Of a DNA stretch of 37,531 nt, positions 23,641 to 31,536 are shown in pieces; within the stretch, counting starts at the first letter, position 1; each line of letters opens with the position of its first letter. Below the pieces are notes generated by a model, which worked only from the letters and a program-made list of their open reading frames with translations, had not been told where the DNA came from and ran no database searches. The DNA comes from [Clostridium] symbiosum (GTDB lineage: Bacteria; Bacillota; Clostridia; Lachnospirales; Lachnospiraceae). A program made the position numbers and the translations under genes. The DNA is taken from contig JAETSN010000044.1 in the NCBI GenBank assembly GCA_021769625.1, positions 1-37,531 of the forward strand, given 5' to 3'.

Positions 23641-24564
23641 ATGTTGCATAAAATGAAAAAACACGGTGGGCGGTTTGCGGTGTTATGTGCAGGATTTCTG
23701 ATGGCATCCGGGATATGGGGAAGCGGTATGGCCAGGGTGGAAGCCAGAGATGCTGCGGCAAAGGTGCTTGCGCCTGCCGCGTCGGGAAAACAGGTTTATT
23801 CCTCAGGCAGCGCGGTTCTGGATATTTCCAATTGTTCCCAGGGATACGTGATGTTAAACTATACCGGCAGCAACCCCAAGGTGAAATTCAGGATCACGTC
23901 CCCCGGGGGCGTAACCTATACATATCTGGTGACGGGATACGGAAACTATACGGCTTATCCGCTTTCCGGCGGAAACGGAAATTATACGTTTGCCGTTTAC
24001 GAAGCGGTTTCGGCCAAGGACAACCTGTATTCGACGGCGCTTTCGCAGAGCGCCCCGGTGACGATCACCAACGGTTTTTCGCCGTTTTTATATCCGAATT
24101 ATTATGTGAGCTTTAACGCGGGCTCCGCCTGTGTGAAGAAGGCGCAGGAGCTGGCGGAAGGGTGTGATTCCGATCTGGATGTTGTCACGGCGGTATATCA
24201 TTACGCCACGGACAATATCACATACGATAATAATAAGGCAAGGACTGTGCAGTCGGGTTACGCGCCGTTTCCGGATTCCACGCTGGCTTCCGGGACGGGG
24301 ATCTGCTTTGATTATGCTTCTTTAATGTCCGCGATGCTGCGCTCGCAGGGAATCCCGACCAGGCTGGAAGTGGGATATGTGGGAAGTCTTTATCATGCGT
24401 GGATAAGCTGTTATATAAGCGATATCGGCTGGGTGGACGGTATCATACAGTTTAACGGCAGCAGCTGGACGATGATGGACCCGACGATGGCGGCGGGCCA
24501 GAGCCCGGCGAATTTTAAGAAATTTTTGGCAGGCAATACATATTCAGTGAAATATCTGTACTGA
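23641..24564 (+). CDS. Secreted transglutaminase-like protein (paralogue 1)
   Basis: The 307-residue protein has a cleavable signal peptide (about 1-36). An N-terminal beta-rich domain follows, with YVMLNYTGSNPKVKFRITSP. The C-terminal transglutaminase-like domain has the triad C222 (GTGICFDYASL), H252 (LYHAWISCY) and D280 (MMDPTM). Such domains act as cysteine proteases or peptide cross-linkers. The gene opens the pilus-like operon, 23 nt before pilC. A close paralogue lies at 27523-28545, so the two flank the small pilin-like genes. AGGAGG 7-8 nt before ATG 23641 sets the start. A role in processing or cross-linking surface proteins or wall peptides is inference. Confidence 0.87.
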   Translation: MLHKMKKHGGRFAVLCAGFLMASGIWGSGMARVEARDAAAKVLAPAASGKQVYSSGSAVLDISNCSQGYVMLNYTGSNPKVKFRITSPGGVTYTYLVTGYGNYTAYPLSGGNGNYTFAVYEAVSAKDNLYSTALSQSAPVTITNGFSPFLYPNYYVSFNAGSACVKKAQELAEGCDSDLDVVTAVYHYATDNITYDNNKARTVQSGYAPFPDSTLASGTGICFDYASLMSAMLRSQGIPTRLEVGYVGSLYHAWISCYISDIGWVDGIIQFNGSSWTMMDPTMAAGQSPANFKKFLAGNTYSVKYLY

Positions 24565-24587
24565 GTATCAACAGGAGGGAAGAGAAA

Positions 24588-25640
24588 ATGGGAAATAAGA
24601 CCAGACAGGATATGCTATCGAATCTGGAGCTCTCAGCTTTTTGCGAACAGATGGCGATGGTGCTGAAAGCGGGGATTTCGGTGATGGAAGGAATTTCCAT
24701 TATGAAGGAGGACGCGCAGACACCGGCAGAGAAAGAACTTCTTGGTATGATCTATGATAAAGTGCAGGAGACAGGGACGCTTGCGCCGGCCATTGCGGAG
24801 ACGGGGGTATTTCCGGAATATATCTGTAAAATGACCCAGATCGGCGAGGAGACAGGGACGCTGGATGATGTACTCGGTTCTCTTGAAAGATACTACGAAA
24901 GACAGGAAGCTATCTCGAGAAGCATCCGCAGCGCGCTCACTTATCCGCTTATCATGATCGGTATGATGGCGCTTGTGATCGCTGTCCTCCTGACAAGAGT
25001 CATGCCGGTGTTCCAGCAGGTATTCCGTCAGCTCGGCATGGAGATGAGCGGGTTTTCCAGAGGGGCGCTGCTTCTCGGAAATGCGCTTTCCAGATACGCG
25101 GTGGTCTTTGTGGGGATCATCGTTGTGCTGGCGGTGGTCTTTGTCTGGCTTGTGAAAACAAAGAGCGGAAGAGTAAAACTGGAAAGTCTCGGACAGCATT
25201 TTAAATTTTCCAGAGAGATATCGGATAAGATGGCGGTGTGCCGGTTTGCGGGCGGCCTGTCCCTCACTTTAAAGAGTGGACTTACGCCGGAGCGGGGACT
25301 GGAACTGGCGGATGAACTGAACGAAAACAGATTTTTCGGAGAAAAGATATCTTCCTGCAGAAAAATGCTGGAGGAAGGAAGCAGCCTGTCCGAGGCATTT
25401 CAGCAGACAAAGATATTCCCCGGCGTCTATGCAAGGATGGCTGAGATTGCGGGACGTACCGGTGTGATGGATGAAGTGATGGGAAAACTTTCGGATCAGA
25501 TAGAGGATGAGATAGATGAAAAGATCGGTTCCTTTATTTCGATGCTGGAACCCACGCTGGTCATCTTGCTTTCCGTGATCGTAGGCACCATCCTGCTCTC
25601 GGTGATGCTGCCGCTTCTGGGAATTCTGGCGGGACTGTGA
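24588..25640 (+). CDS. pilC: Type IV pilus/type II secretion inner-membrane platform protein (PilC/GspF)
   Basis: The 350-residue protein has the duplicated T2SSF domain. The first copy includes LSAFCEQMAMVLKAGISVMEG and CKMTQIGEETGTLDDVLGSL, the second FAGGLSLTLKSGLTPERGLEL and YARMAEIAGRTGVMDEVM. Membrane segments lie at about 122-142, 165-190 and 320-348. It is the platform that couples the ATPase to pilin assembly. It is shorter than many PilC proteins at the N-terminus. The neighbours are small pilin-like proteins and PilT. AGGAGG precedes the start. Confidence 0.93.
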   Translation: MGNKTRQDMLSNLELSAFCEQMAMVLKAGISVMEGISIMKEDAQTPAEKELLGMIYDKVQETGTLAPAIAETGVFPEYICKMTQIGEETGTLDDVLGSLERYYERQEAISRSIRSALTYPLIMIGMMALVIAVLLTRVMPVFQQVFRQLGMEMSGFSRGALLLGNALSRYAVVFVGIIVVLAVVFVWLVKTKSGRVKLESLGQHFKFSREISDKMAVCRFAGGLSLTLKSGLTPERGLELADELNENRFFGEKISSCRKMLEEGSSLSEAFQQTKIFPGVYARMAEIAGRTGVMDEVMGKLSDQIEDEIDEKIGSFISMLEPTLVILLSVIVGTILLSVMLPLLGILAGL

Positions 25641-25710
25641 TCCGTTTAGGCGGTTTTGGTACTTTTCTTTATGGTTGCTGTGAAAAATGGCGGCAGAAAC
25701 GAGGTTGAAC

Positions 25711-26037
25711 ATGAAGAGGTTTTATTATGGCAGGACACAGACGGGTATACGGGGCGCTATGGTGAGTCTGGTTATCTTCTTTGTCGTGCTGCTGCTGTTT
25801 CTGGCAGGGCTTGACGGGGCTTCGGAGAAGGCGAAAAGAGAACAGAAGGCTTCGCTGGAGACATCCGTATGGCGGAGTATCACCCAGTATTATGCGATAG
25901 AGGGCAGATATCCGGAGAGCCTTGATGTTTTGAGGGAAGAATACGGCCTGCAGACGGATTATGAAGAGTTTTTTGTGGATTATCAGGTGTTTGGGGCGAA
26001 TCTGATGCCGGATGTTACGGTACTTGAACGCACATGA
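25711..26037 (+). CDS. Small single-pass membrane protein, possible minor pseudopilin
   Basis: The 108-residue protein has a basic N-terminus (MKRFYYGRTQTGIRG), one long hydrophobic helix (AMVSLVIFFVVLLLFLAGL, about 16-34) and a soluble domain. That domain includes SVWRSITQYYAIEGRYPESL and YGLQTDYEEFFVDYQ. An ITQYYAIEGRYP-like stretch resembles pseudopilin heads that begin after the long helix. No clear prepilin peptidase site with a glutamate at +5 is visible, so it may not be processed as a pilin. GAGG 6 nt before ATG 25711 is better than the upstream ATG 25687. It lies 70 nt after pilC. Confidence 0.7.
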   Translation: MKRFYYGRTQTGIRGAMVSLVIFFVVLLLFLAGLDGASEKAKREQKASLETSVWRSITQYYAIEGRYPESLDVLREEYGLQTDYEEFFVDYQVFGANLMPDVTVLERT

Positions 26038-26054
26038 TCAGAAAGGAATGAGCC

Positions 26055-26567
26055 ATGGGAGAGGCGCGGAGAGATGCCCGCAGGGCGGAAAAAATAAAAA
26101 GAAGGCATGTGATAGATCTGCTGTTTCCGATCGCGCTGTTTCTGGTGCTTGCGGCGTCTTCGCTGTTTCTGGTGATCCTGGCGGCGAATGTCTATCAGAA
26201 GAGCGTGGCATGGGAAGAGAGCAATTATGAGAGCAGGACCTGTCTGTCCTATGTGACGGAGAAGATCCGCCAGAGCGATGAAAACGGCGGCATTACTGTC
26301 GGCACTTTTGACGGGGTGCCCTGCCTGATGTTGCATCAGACTTTCGGGGAACAGTCGTATATTACTTATCTCTATAGTTACGAAGGGCAGCTGCGGGAGC
26401 TTTTTGTGCAGGAAGGCGTTTCGATGAAGGCCTCCGACGGACAGGCGATCCTCGATGTGGATCATTTTGCCGTAGAGGAGCAGGAGGAAGGAATATTCAG
26501 GATTTCCTGTACAGATGAAAACGGAAAAGAGTCGGTCACATATGCGGCGGTGAAGAGTAAAGCATAG
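26055..26567 (+). CDS. Single-pass membrane protein of the pilus cluster (DUF4860-like)
   Basis: The 170-residue protein has a basic N-terminus, a hydrophobic helix (about 20-47: VIDLLFPIALFLVLAASSLF and on) and an exterior domain of about 120 residues. That domain contains YESRTCLSYVTEKIRQSDEN and a repeated beta-strand pattern. It resembles, from memory, the DUF4860 proteins of Lachnospiraceae that lie in pilus-like clusters. The function is unknown. It starts 17 nt after the preceding gene and ends 13 nt before the next, within one operon. Confidence 0.75.
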   Translation: MGEARRDARRAEKIKRRHVIDLLFPIALFLVLAASSLFLVILAANVYQKSVAWEESNYESRTCLSYVTEKIRQSDENGGITVGTFDGVPCLMLHQTFGEQSYITYLYSYEGQLRELFVQEGVSMKASDGQAILDVDHFAVEEQEEGIFRISCTDENGKESVTYAAVKSKA

Positions 26568-26580
26568 AAAGGTTGAAGAT

Positions 26581-27027
26581 ATGTACGGAAAATCAGCAAG
26601 GCGCTCCAGTCTTTTTCTGCTGGAGCTTATGATATCGATCCTGATGTTCAGTGTGGCGTCGGCCTGGTGCGTCCGCCTGTTTGTAACAGCCAGATCGGTG
26701 GTGGGGGAGACAGAGGAACAGAACAGGGCACAGAATCTGGCAGCCGGTTATGCGGAGCTGTTTCTGGCTTCTGAGGACTTTGATGCATTCCTTTTAGGGG
26801 AGGGCGCAAAGAAGGAGGAGACTGCGGGAGGGCGTCTCTATCAATTCTGGTATGACGGGGACTGGAATGTCTGTGAGGAGGAAGGCGCGGCCTACTACTT
26901 TGAGACAGTGGTCACAGGGCATGGAGATTTCGAGAAATGTTCTTTCAGCTTCAGGCGGGTGGAAGGAGAAGAAACGATCTATCTGCTGGATGTGGAGAAA
27001 TATACGGGCGGGGAGGCGGCTCTATGA
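26581..27027 (+). CDS. Pilin-like protein with variant prepilin motif
   Basis: The 148-residue protein starts with a short basic leader and then SSLFLLELMISILMFSVASA, which resembles the prepilin segment FTLIELMIVI with its conserved glutamate. The usual glycine before the cleavage site is replaced by serine, so normal cleavage is doubtful. The exterior domain has a YQFWYDGDWNV beta-rich core. It would be a minor pseudopilin of the pilus-like system. Its stop overlaps the next start as ATGA. Confidence 0.75.
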   Translation: MYGKSARRSSLFLLELMISILMFSVASAWCVRLFVTARSVVGETEEQNRAQNLAAGYAELFLASEDFDAFLLGEGAKKEETAGGRLYQFWYDGDWNVCEEEGAAYYFETVVTGHGDFEKCSFSFRRVEGEETIYLLDVEKYTGGEAAL

Positions 27028-27533
27028 GTACAATGAGTACAGGAAAAGAAAAAGGCTATCCCGGATTCCAGGTGGGAACCTCTTTTTTGCTGGTGATCTT
27101 TGTGATCATCTGTCTGGTCCTTCTGGGGGTGCTGTCTCTCTCCGGAGCGCTGCGGGATAAAGGATACAGTGATAAAGTGGCGGAGAAGACAGGACTTTAC
27201 TATACGGCTGTGTCTGAGGCCCAGCATAAACTGGGAGAGATCGACAAGGCTCTTTCGGGGATCGATAAGACCGGCGGTTACGGGATATATCTGGAAGATG
27301 TGGGTATGATAATTTCGGGGCTGGACGGTGTCGCGTATATGAGAGACGGAGAACGGGCTGTGCTGTCATATAAGATACCGGTTACGGAGAGCCAGTCTCT
27401 TTTTGTAGAAGTTGAGGTGCTGGATCCCGAAAAGGGAGAAGGGAATTATAAGATCATAAAATGGCAGGAGGATTCCGAAGTTGTCTGGGAAGAAGAAGGG
27501 ACATTGCCGGTTCTCCAGTTTGATGAGGAATAA
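27024..27533 (+). CDS. Single-pass membrane protein of the pilus cluster
   Basis: The 169-residue protein has a short polar start and then a hydrophobic helix (about 18-43: TSFLLVIFVIICLVLLGVLS). The exterior domain has AEKTGLYYTAVSEAQHKLGE and SYKIPVTESQSLFVEVEVL. It overlaps the preceding gene by 4 nt, indicating coupled translation. The frame is open back to 26937, but GGGAGG 8 nt before ATG 27024 fixes the start. I do not recognise the family. Its size and topology match the other small members of the cluster. Confidence 0.75.
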   Translation: MSTMSTGKEKGYPGFQVGTSFLLVIFVIICLVLLGVLSLSGALRDKGYSDKVAEKTGLYYTAVSEAQHKLGEIDKALSGIDKTGGYGIYLEDVGMIISGLDGVAYMRDGERAVLSYKIPVTESQSLFVEVEVLDPEKGEGNYKIIKWQEDSEVVWEEEGTLPVLQFDEE

Positions 27534-28545
27534 AGGGATCGTGAGAAAGCGGGTAGTCAGTTTTGGTGTGATCTGTCTTTTTCTGGTGCTGTGCACGGGG
27601 TGTTCACAGACAGCGGGGGAAAAACCGTCTTCCGCACAGCCCGGAATGGAGTCCACGGAAGAAAACGGCAAAACAGAGGATGATGTTTCCGAAAAGACGG
27701 AGACATCCGCAGATAAAGAGGGCAGCAGAGCCTGGGAAGCAAAGGTACTCGTGCCGGAAGCGGCAGGTACGGAGGTTTACGGAGAGGGGGAGATCCTGCT
27801 GGATGTCTCCAATGCCTCGGAAGGCTATGTTATGCTGAATTATAACGGCAGCAATTCAAAAGTAAAATTTCAGATCACAACACCGGAGGAAGTGACATAC
27901 ACTTACACGGTGGCGGAGTATGGCAGCTATAAAGCGTATCCGCTGCCCGGCGGTGACGGGAAGTACGGACTGACCGTCTATGAGGCGGCCTCCGAAGAAA
28001 AAAATCTGTATGCGGTGGCTCTGTCACAGGAGATCACGATAAGCATACCGGATAAACTTAAGACATTTTTGTATCCGAACTGTTACGTGGAGTTTGATGC
28101 CTCCTCTGCCTGTGTAAAAAAGGGGGAGGAGCTGGCAAAGGGCTGCGATACCGATCTGGATGTGGTGGCTTCGGTATATGGCTATGTGACGGAAAACATT
28201 ACTTATGATTACGACAAGGCGGAAACAGTGCAGGCGGGGTATTCGCCTTATCCGGATGATACGCTGGCCGCCGGGACGGGGATATGTTTTGACTATGCGT
28301 CCCTGATGTCCGCCATGCTGCGCTCCCAGCAGATACCGACAAGGCTGGAGGTAGGGTATGTGGGAGATCTTTACCATGCATGGCTCAGCTGCTATATAGA
28401 TGAAAGCGGCTGGGTGGACGATATCATTGAGTTTGACGGGAGCGGCTGGACGATGATGGATCCGACTATGGCATCCAGCGGCGGTTCCAAAGAAGTCTTA
28501 AGGCTGGAAGAAGAAAGCGGATATATCACAAAATACATGTATTAA
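27523..28545 (+). CDS. Transglutaminase-like lipoprotein (paralogue 2)
   Basis: The 340-residue protein has a lipoprotein signal ending LVLCTGC and a Ser/Glu-rich linker (about 35-75). The same two domains as paralogue 1 follow: YVMLNYNGSNSKVKFQIT and a transglutaminase-like core with C255 (GTGICFDYASL), H285 (LYHAWLSCY) and D313 (MMDPTM). It is very similar in sequence to 23641-24564, so one arose from the other by duplication. It differs in being lipid-anchored instead of freely secreted. The start may be ATG 27523, inside the end of the previous gene, or GTG 27541. Both give a good signal peptide. Confidence 0.87.
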   Translation: MRNKGIVRKRVVSFGVICLFLVLCTGCSQTAGEKPSSAQPGMESTEENGKTEDDVSEKTETSADKEGSRAWEAKVLVPEAAGTEVYGEGEILLDVSNASEGYVMLNYNGSNSKVKFQITTPEEVTYTYTVAEYGSYKAYPLPGGDGKYGLTVYEAASEEKNLYAVALSQEITISIPDKLKTFLYPNCYVEFDASSACVKKGEELAKGCDTDLDVVASVYGYVTENITYDYDKAETVQAGYSPYPDDTLAAGTGICFDYASLMSAMLRSQQIPTRLEVGYVGDLYHAWLSCYIDESGWVDDIIEFDGSGWTMMDPTMASSGGSKEVLRLEEESGYITKYMY

Positions 28546-28572
28546 ATAAGCGGGAAAGGTCTGGTTCGTGGA

Positions 28573-29643
28573 ATGGATATTTTGGGAAAAGATATTAGGG
28601 GAATACTGGAAGTGGCGGTGAAGGAAAGTGCTTCTGATATTTTTATCGTGGCAGGTCTGCCTGTCACATGGAGGGCTAATGGTAAGATCCATCATATAGA
28701 CGGTGATAAACTGATGCCGGCCCAGACGGAAAGCTATGTGCGGGAAATATATGCTCTGGCCGGGGAGCGCAGTATGGAAAGGCTGCAGAAATATGGCGAC
28801 GATGACTTTTCTTTTGCGGTAGGCGGTCTTTCGCGTTTTCGTGTAAATGCCTACAAGCAGAGGGGCTCTCTGTCGGCGGTGGTGCGTGTGATCACCTTCG
28901 ATCTGCCGGATCCGGAGGATATTGATATCCCTTCCCGGATTATTGAATTCGGAAAATTGTCGAAAGGTCTGGTGCTGGTAACGGGGCCTGCAGGTTCCGG
29001 CAAGTCTACAACGCTTGCCTGCGTTGTGAATGAGATCAATAACACACAGGAAAAACATATCATCACACTGGAAGATCCGATCGAATATCTGCACAGGCAC
29101 AACAGGAGCATCGTCAGCCAGCGTGAGATCAATCTGGATACGGAGAGTTATGTGACGGCGCTCAGGGCGTCCCTCAGGCAGAGCCCTGATGTGATACTTC
29201 TCGGGGAGATGAGGGATTATGAAACGATAGAAGTGGCGATGACGGCGGCGGAGACAGGGCATCTGGTGATCTCCACGCTGCATACGATAGGGGCGGCCAA
29301 TACCATCGACAGGATCATTGACGTATTTCCGGCGAATCAGCAGAGACAGATCGCAGTGCAGCTCTCCATGGTGCTGCAGGCGGTAGTGTCCCAGCAGCTC
29401 GTGCCGGACACGGATGGAAAACTTGTGCCGGCATTTGAGATCATGACGGTAAATCCGGCGATTAGAAATATGATCAGGGACAACAAGGTGCCCCAGATCG
29501 ACGGTATTTTGTATTCTTCCAGCAAGCCGGAGATGATTTCCATGGATTCGAGCCTTTTGCGGTTGTATCGGGAGAAGAGGATCACGGCGGAGACGGCAGT
29601 GGGGTATGCGACGAATCCGGATATGCTGTCGAAGAAGTTGTAG
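28573..29643 (+). CDS. pilT: PilT-family pilus retraction ATPase
   Basis: The 356-residue ATPase has an N-terminal PAS-like domain (DILGKDIRGILEVAVKESAS and on), Walker A GPAGSGKST (about 138-146) and the Asp box LEDPIEYLH. Walker B is VILLGEMRD and the His box GHLVISTLHT. It resembles PilT rather than PilB because of its size, its AIRNMIRDNK-type C-terminus and the lack of the extra N-terminal domain of PilB. It would drive retraction or assembly of the pilus-like fibre together with PilC. No assembly ATPase or prepilin peptidase is seen in this window. It is the last gene of the cluster. Confidence 0.92.
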   Translation: MDILGKDIRGILEVAVKESASDIFIVAGLPVTWRANGKIHHIDGDKLMPAQTESYVREIYALAGERSMERLQKYGDDDFSFAVGGLSRFRVNAYKQRGSLSAVVRVITFDLPDPEDIDIPSRIIEFGKLSKGLVLVTGPAGSGKSTTLACVVNEINNTQEKHIITLEDPIEYLHRHNRSIVSQREINLDTESYVTALRASLRQSPDVILLGEMRDYETIEVAMTAAETGHLVISTLHTIGAANTIDRIIDVFPANQQRQIAVQLSMVLQAVVSQQLVPDTDGKLVPAFEIMTVNPAIRNMIRDNKVPQIDGILYSSSKPEMISMDSSLLRLYREKRITAETAVGYATNPDMLSKKL

Positions 29644-29666
29644 GATGAGGTTAATTAGTACCGGAC

Positions 29667-29803
29667 GCCGGTAAGAACATAAAATACTTCGTCGCCACGC
29701 TTGCGCTCTGTGAAAAACGCAGCGGACACTAAGCTCGTGAAATACCTCGCTAAGTGCCGGCGTTTTTCAAAGGGCTCCTTAAGTATTTTATGTTCTTACC
29801 GGC
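29667..29803. repeat. Long palindromic element (MITE-like or large hairpin)
   Basis: A perfect 23-bp outer inverted repeat, 29667-29689 with 29781-29803, encloses a second, imperfect inverted repeat near 29711-29733 and 29748-29769. The 137-nt unit would fold into one long stem. No transposase is present. It could be a non-autonomous palindromic repeat and could also end the pilT transcript. Confidence 0.75.
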
Positions 29804-30269
29804 TGGCTGTGGTGTAAACTGGTCATTGGTGTGGGAACGGATGCGGATGATGAAAGCTTGGGACAGGGCATTATGCGGGGGTGTAATGTCTGGGAGGATA
29901 TGTATGTGATTTAATAGAAGATAGGAGCTGATGTTCTGGGACTCGCTGTGTGACAGGCTATGGGAAATTTGGGCGGATGCCTTGCAGTTTGCTGTGAGGA
30001 GGCTTGCTTTGAAGATACCGGTTTTCGGAGAAATTGTATGGAATTCTCCGGGGGCCGGTTATTTTTATATCTGGAGGGAAAGCGACGATTTGAATTGGGA
30101 CTTAATAAATGTATAAAAATTTAGATGAATATTTATTTAAAATTAAAGAGAAATAATGGAGAGAGGGGGAGTTGGCGGGGGAATATAAATGATTTTTATG
30201 CAATATGTATAAAAATAGGGAGTTTAAAATGTTAAAAATGACAAAATTAAATTTTTGAAGAAAAAAGTA
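29804..30269 (+). other. Gene-poor stretch with weak coding-like fragments
   Basis: A frame from the palindrome to TAA 29912-29914 reads KLVIGVGTDADDESLGQGI and then MRGCNVWEDMYVI. It has natural codons but no start or ribosome binding site, so it may be the tail of a lost gene. A small frame at 29931-30116 is listed separately. From about 30120 the sequence is A+T-rich and shows only the promoter at 30270. Confidence 0.4.
29931..30116 (+). CDS. Possible small protein
   Basis: The 61-residue frame starts after AGGAG with tight spacing and reads MFWDSLCDRLWEIWADALQF, then ALKIPVFGEIVWNSPGAGYFY. It is rich in tryptophan and hydrophobic residues, without a clear membrane helix. I do not recognise it. 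It could be real, but could also be a remnant like the coding-like piece just upstream. Confidence 0.3.
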   Translation: MFWDSLCDRLWEIWADALQFAVRRLALKIPVFGEIVWNSPGAGYFYIWRESDDLNWDLINV

Positions 30270-30297
30270 TTGAAATATATATATAAATATTTATAAT
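30270..30297 (+). promoter_or_regulatory. Promoter of the second sugar operon
   Basis: TTGAAA (30270-30275), a 16-nt A/T spacer and TATAAT (30292-30297). No LacI-type palindrome like those at 10677 and 10751 is visible near it. Confidence 0.65.
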
Positions 30298-30361
30298 GAT
30301 ATTTACAAACAAGCAGTCGGAAGACTGCACAAATTATTCTCATAAGGAGGAAAAGGGAATT

Positions 30362-31441
30362 ATGAAGAAGAAAGTTTTAGCAATGTTATTAAGTACGGCA
30401 ATGGTTGCTGCGGCACTTGTAGGCTGCGGTAGTGCGGCTGATGAGACGGCGGCTCCGGCAGAGACGGAAGCGCCTGCTGAAGAGGCACCCGCTGAGGAGG
30501 AGGCTCCTGCAGAGGAAGCGCCCGCTGAAGAGGAAGCACCTGCTGAAGAAGCATCAGGCGAATTACTGCCGGGCGGCGGAAGCAACATCATTTACTGTAT
30601 CACACCTTCCACATCCAATATTTATTTTAAGACTGTTCAGGATATCGCAACGGCAACGGGCGAAGAACTGGGCTACGAAGTAAAATGTTTCTCACATGAC
30701 GATGATGCGGCTACTCAGCTTGAGATGTTCGAAGCTGCAATTGCAGACGGCGCTGCAGCGATCATCTGTGACAATGCAGGCGCAGACGCTTCCATCGAAG
30801 CGGTTCAGAAAGCATACGATGCGGGTATCCCGACATTCCTGGTAGACCGTGAGATCAACCAGACAGGCCTTGCGGCAGCACAGCTCGTTGCAGACAACGC
30901 ACAGGGTGCGGCGGCAATCGCGGAAGCATGGGTGGAAGCAATGAATTACGAAGGCAAATATGCGGAGCTTCTTGGTCTGGAATCCGATACAAACTGTCAG
31001 GTCCGTTCCGAGAATTTCCACTCTGTGATCGATGAGTATCCCGACATGGAGATGGTGGCTCAGCAGTCCGCTAACTGGGATCAGACACAGGCTTATGAAA
31101 AAGCGGAAGCTATCCTGCAGTCCAACCCTGATATCACAGGCATCATCTGCGGCAACGACACAATGGCATGCGGCGCTGTTCAGGCTTGTCTCGATGCGGG
31201 ACGCGACGATATCAAGATCATCGGCGTTGACGGTTCTGACGATGCGGCAGCTTACATCAAAGACGGCCACATGGTAGGTACGGCTCTTCAGCAGATCGCT
31301 CTGATCACGGAAACGGCAGTGCGCCAGGCTGACGAATACTTAAAGGGAACAGCTCCCGAACAGGAAAAACAGCTCATCCCCTGCGTAGCTATCACATCTG
31401 ACAACGTTGATAAATTATCCGGTTTCGTATACAGCGAATAA
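30362..31441 (+). CDS. Sugar ABC transporter substrate-binding lipoprotein 2 (RbsB-like)
   Basis: The 359-residue protein has the signal MKKKVLAMLLSTAMVAAALV and lipobox LVGC. A low-complexity linker repeats APAEE units (about 30-70) before the type I binding fold. Fold features are IADGAAAIICDNAGADASIE, AGIPTFLVDREI, ICGNDTMACGAVQA and IIGVDGSDDAAAYI. Such proteins bind aldoses or ketoses outside the membrane. The start at ATG 30362 is preceded by AAGGAGG and a closer AGGG. It heads a seven- or eight-gene operon. A terminator-like hairpin follows, as in the first sugar operon. Confidence 0.93.
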   Translation: MKKKVLAMLLSTAMVAAALVGCGSAADETAAPAETEAPAEEAPAEEEAPAEEAPAEEEAPAEEASGELLPGGGSNIIYCITPSTSNIYFKTVQDIATATGEELGYEVKCFSHDDDAATQLEMFEAAIADGAAAIICDNAGADASIEAVQKAYDAGIPTFLVDREINQTGLAAAQLVADNAQGAAAIAEAWVEAMNYEGKYAELLGLESDTNCQVRSENFHSVIDEYPDMEMVAQQSANWDQTQAYEKAEAILQSNPDITGIICGNDTMACGAVQACLDAGRDDIKIIGVDGSDDAAAYIKDGHMVGTALQQIALITETAVRQADEYLKGTAPEQEKQLIPCVAITSDNVDKLSGFVYSE

Positions 31442-31477
31442 GCCGGAAAGGAAATAAAACACAAGGAAAGGGACGAT

Positions 31478-31508
31478 AAAGGACGATGAACGACTGCATC
31501 GTCCTTTT
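31478..31508 (+). terminator. Intercistronic hairpin after binding-protein gene 2
   Basis: An 11-bp stem, 31478-31488 with 31497-31507, has an 8-nt loop and ends in TTTT. It probably limits transcription of the genes after the binding protein. Confidence 0.7.
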
Positions 31509-31536
31509 CCATCAACAGAATATCAGGAGAAGGAAA

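Noticed and set aside
30470-30556. Tandem DNA repeat in the second binding-protein gene
   Set aside because: It encodes the APAEE low-complexity linker common after lipoboxes in Lachnospiraceae, the codons vary, and no CRISPR-like spacer pattern exists.
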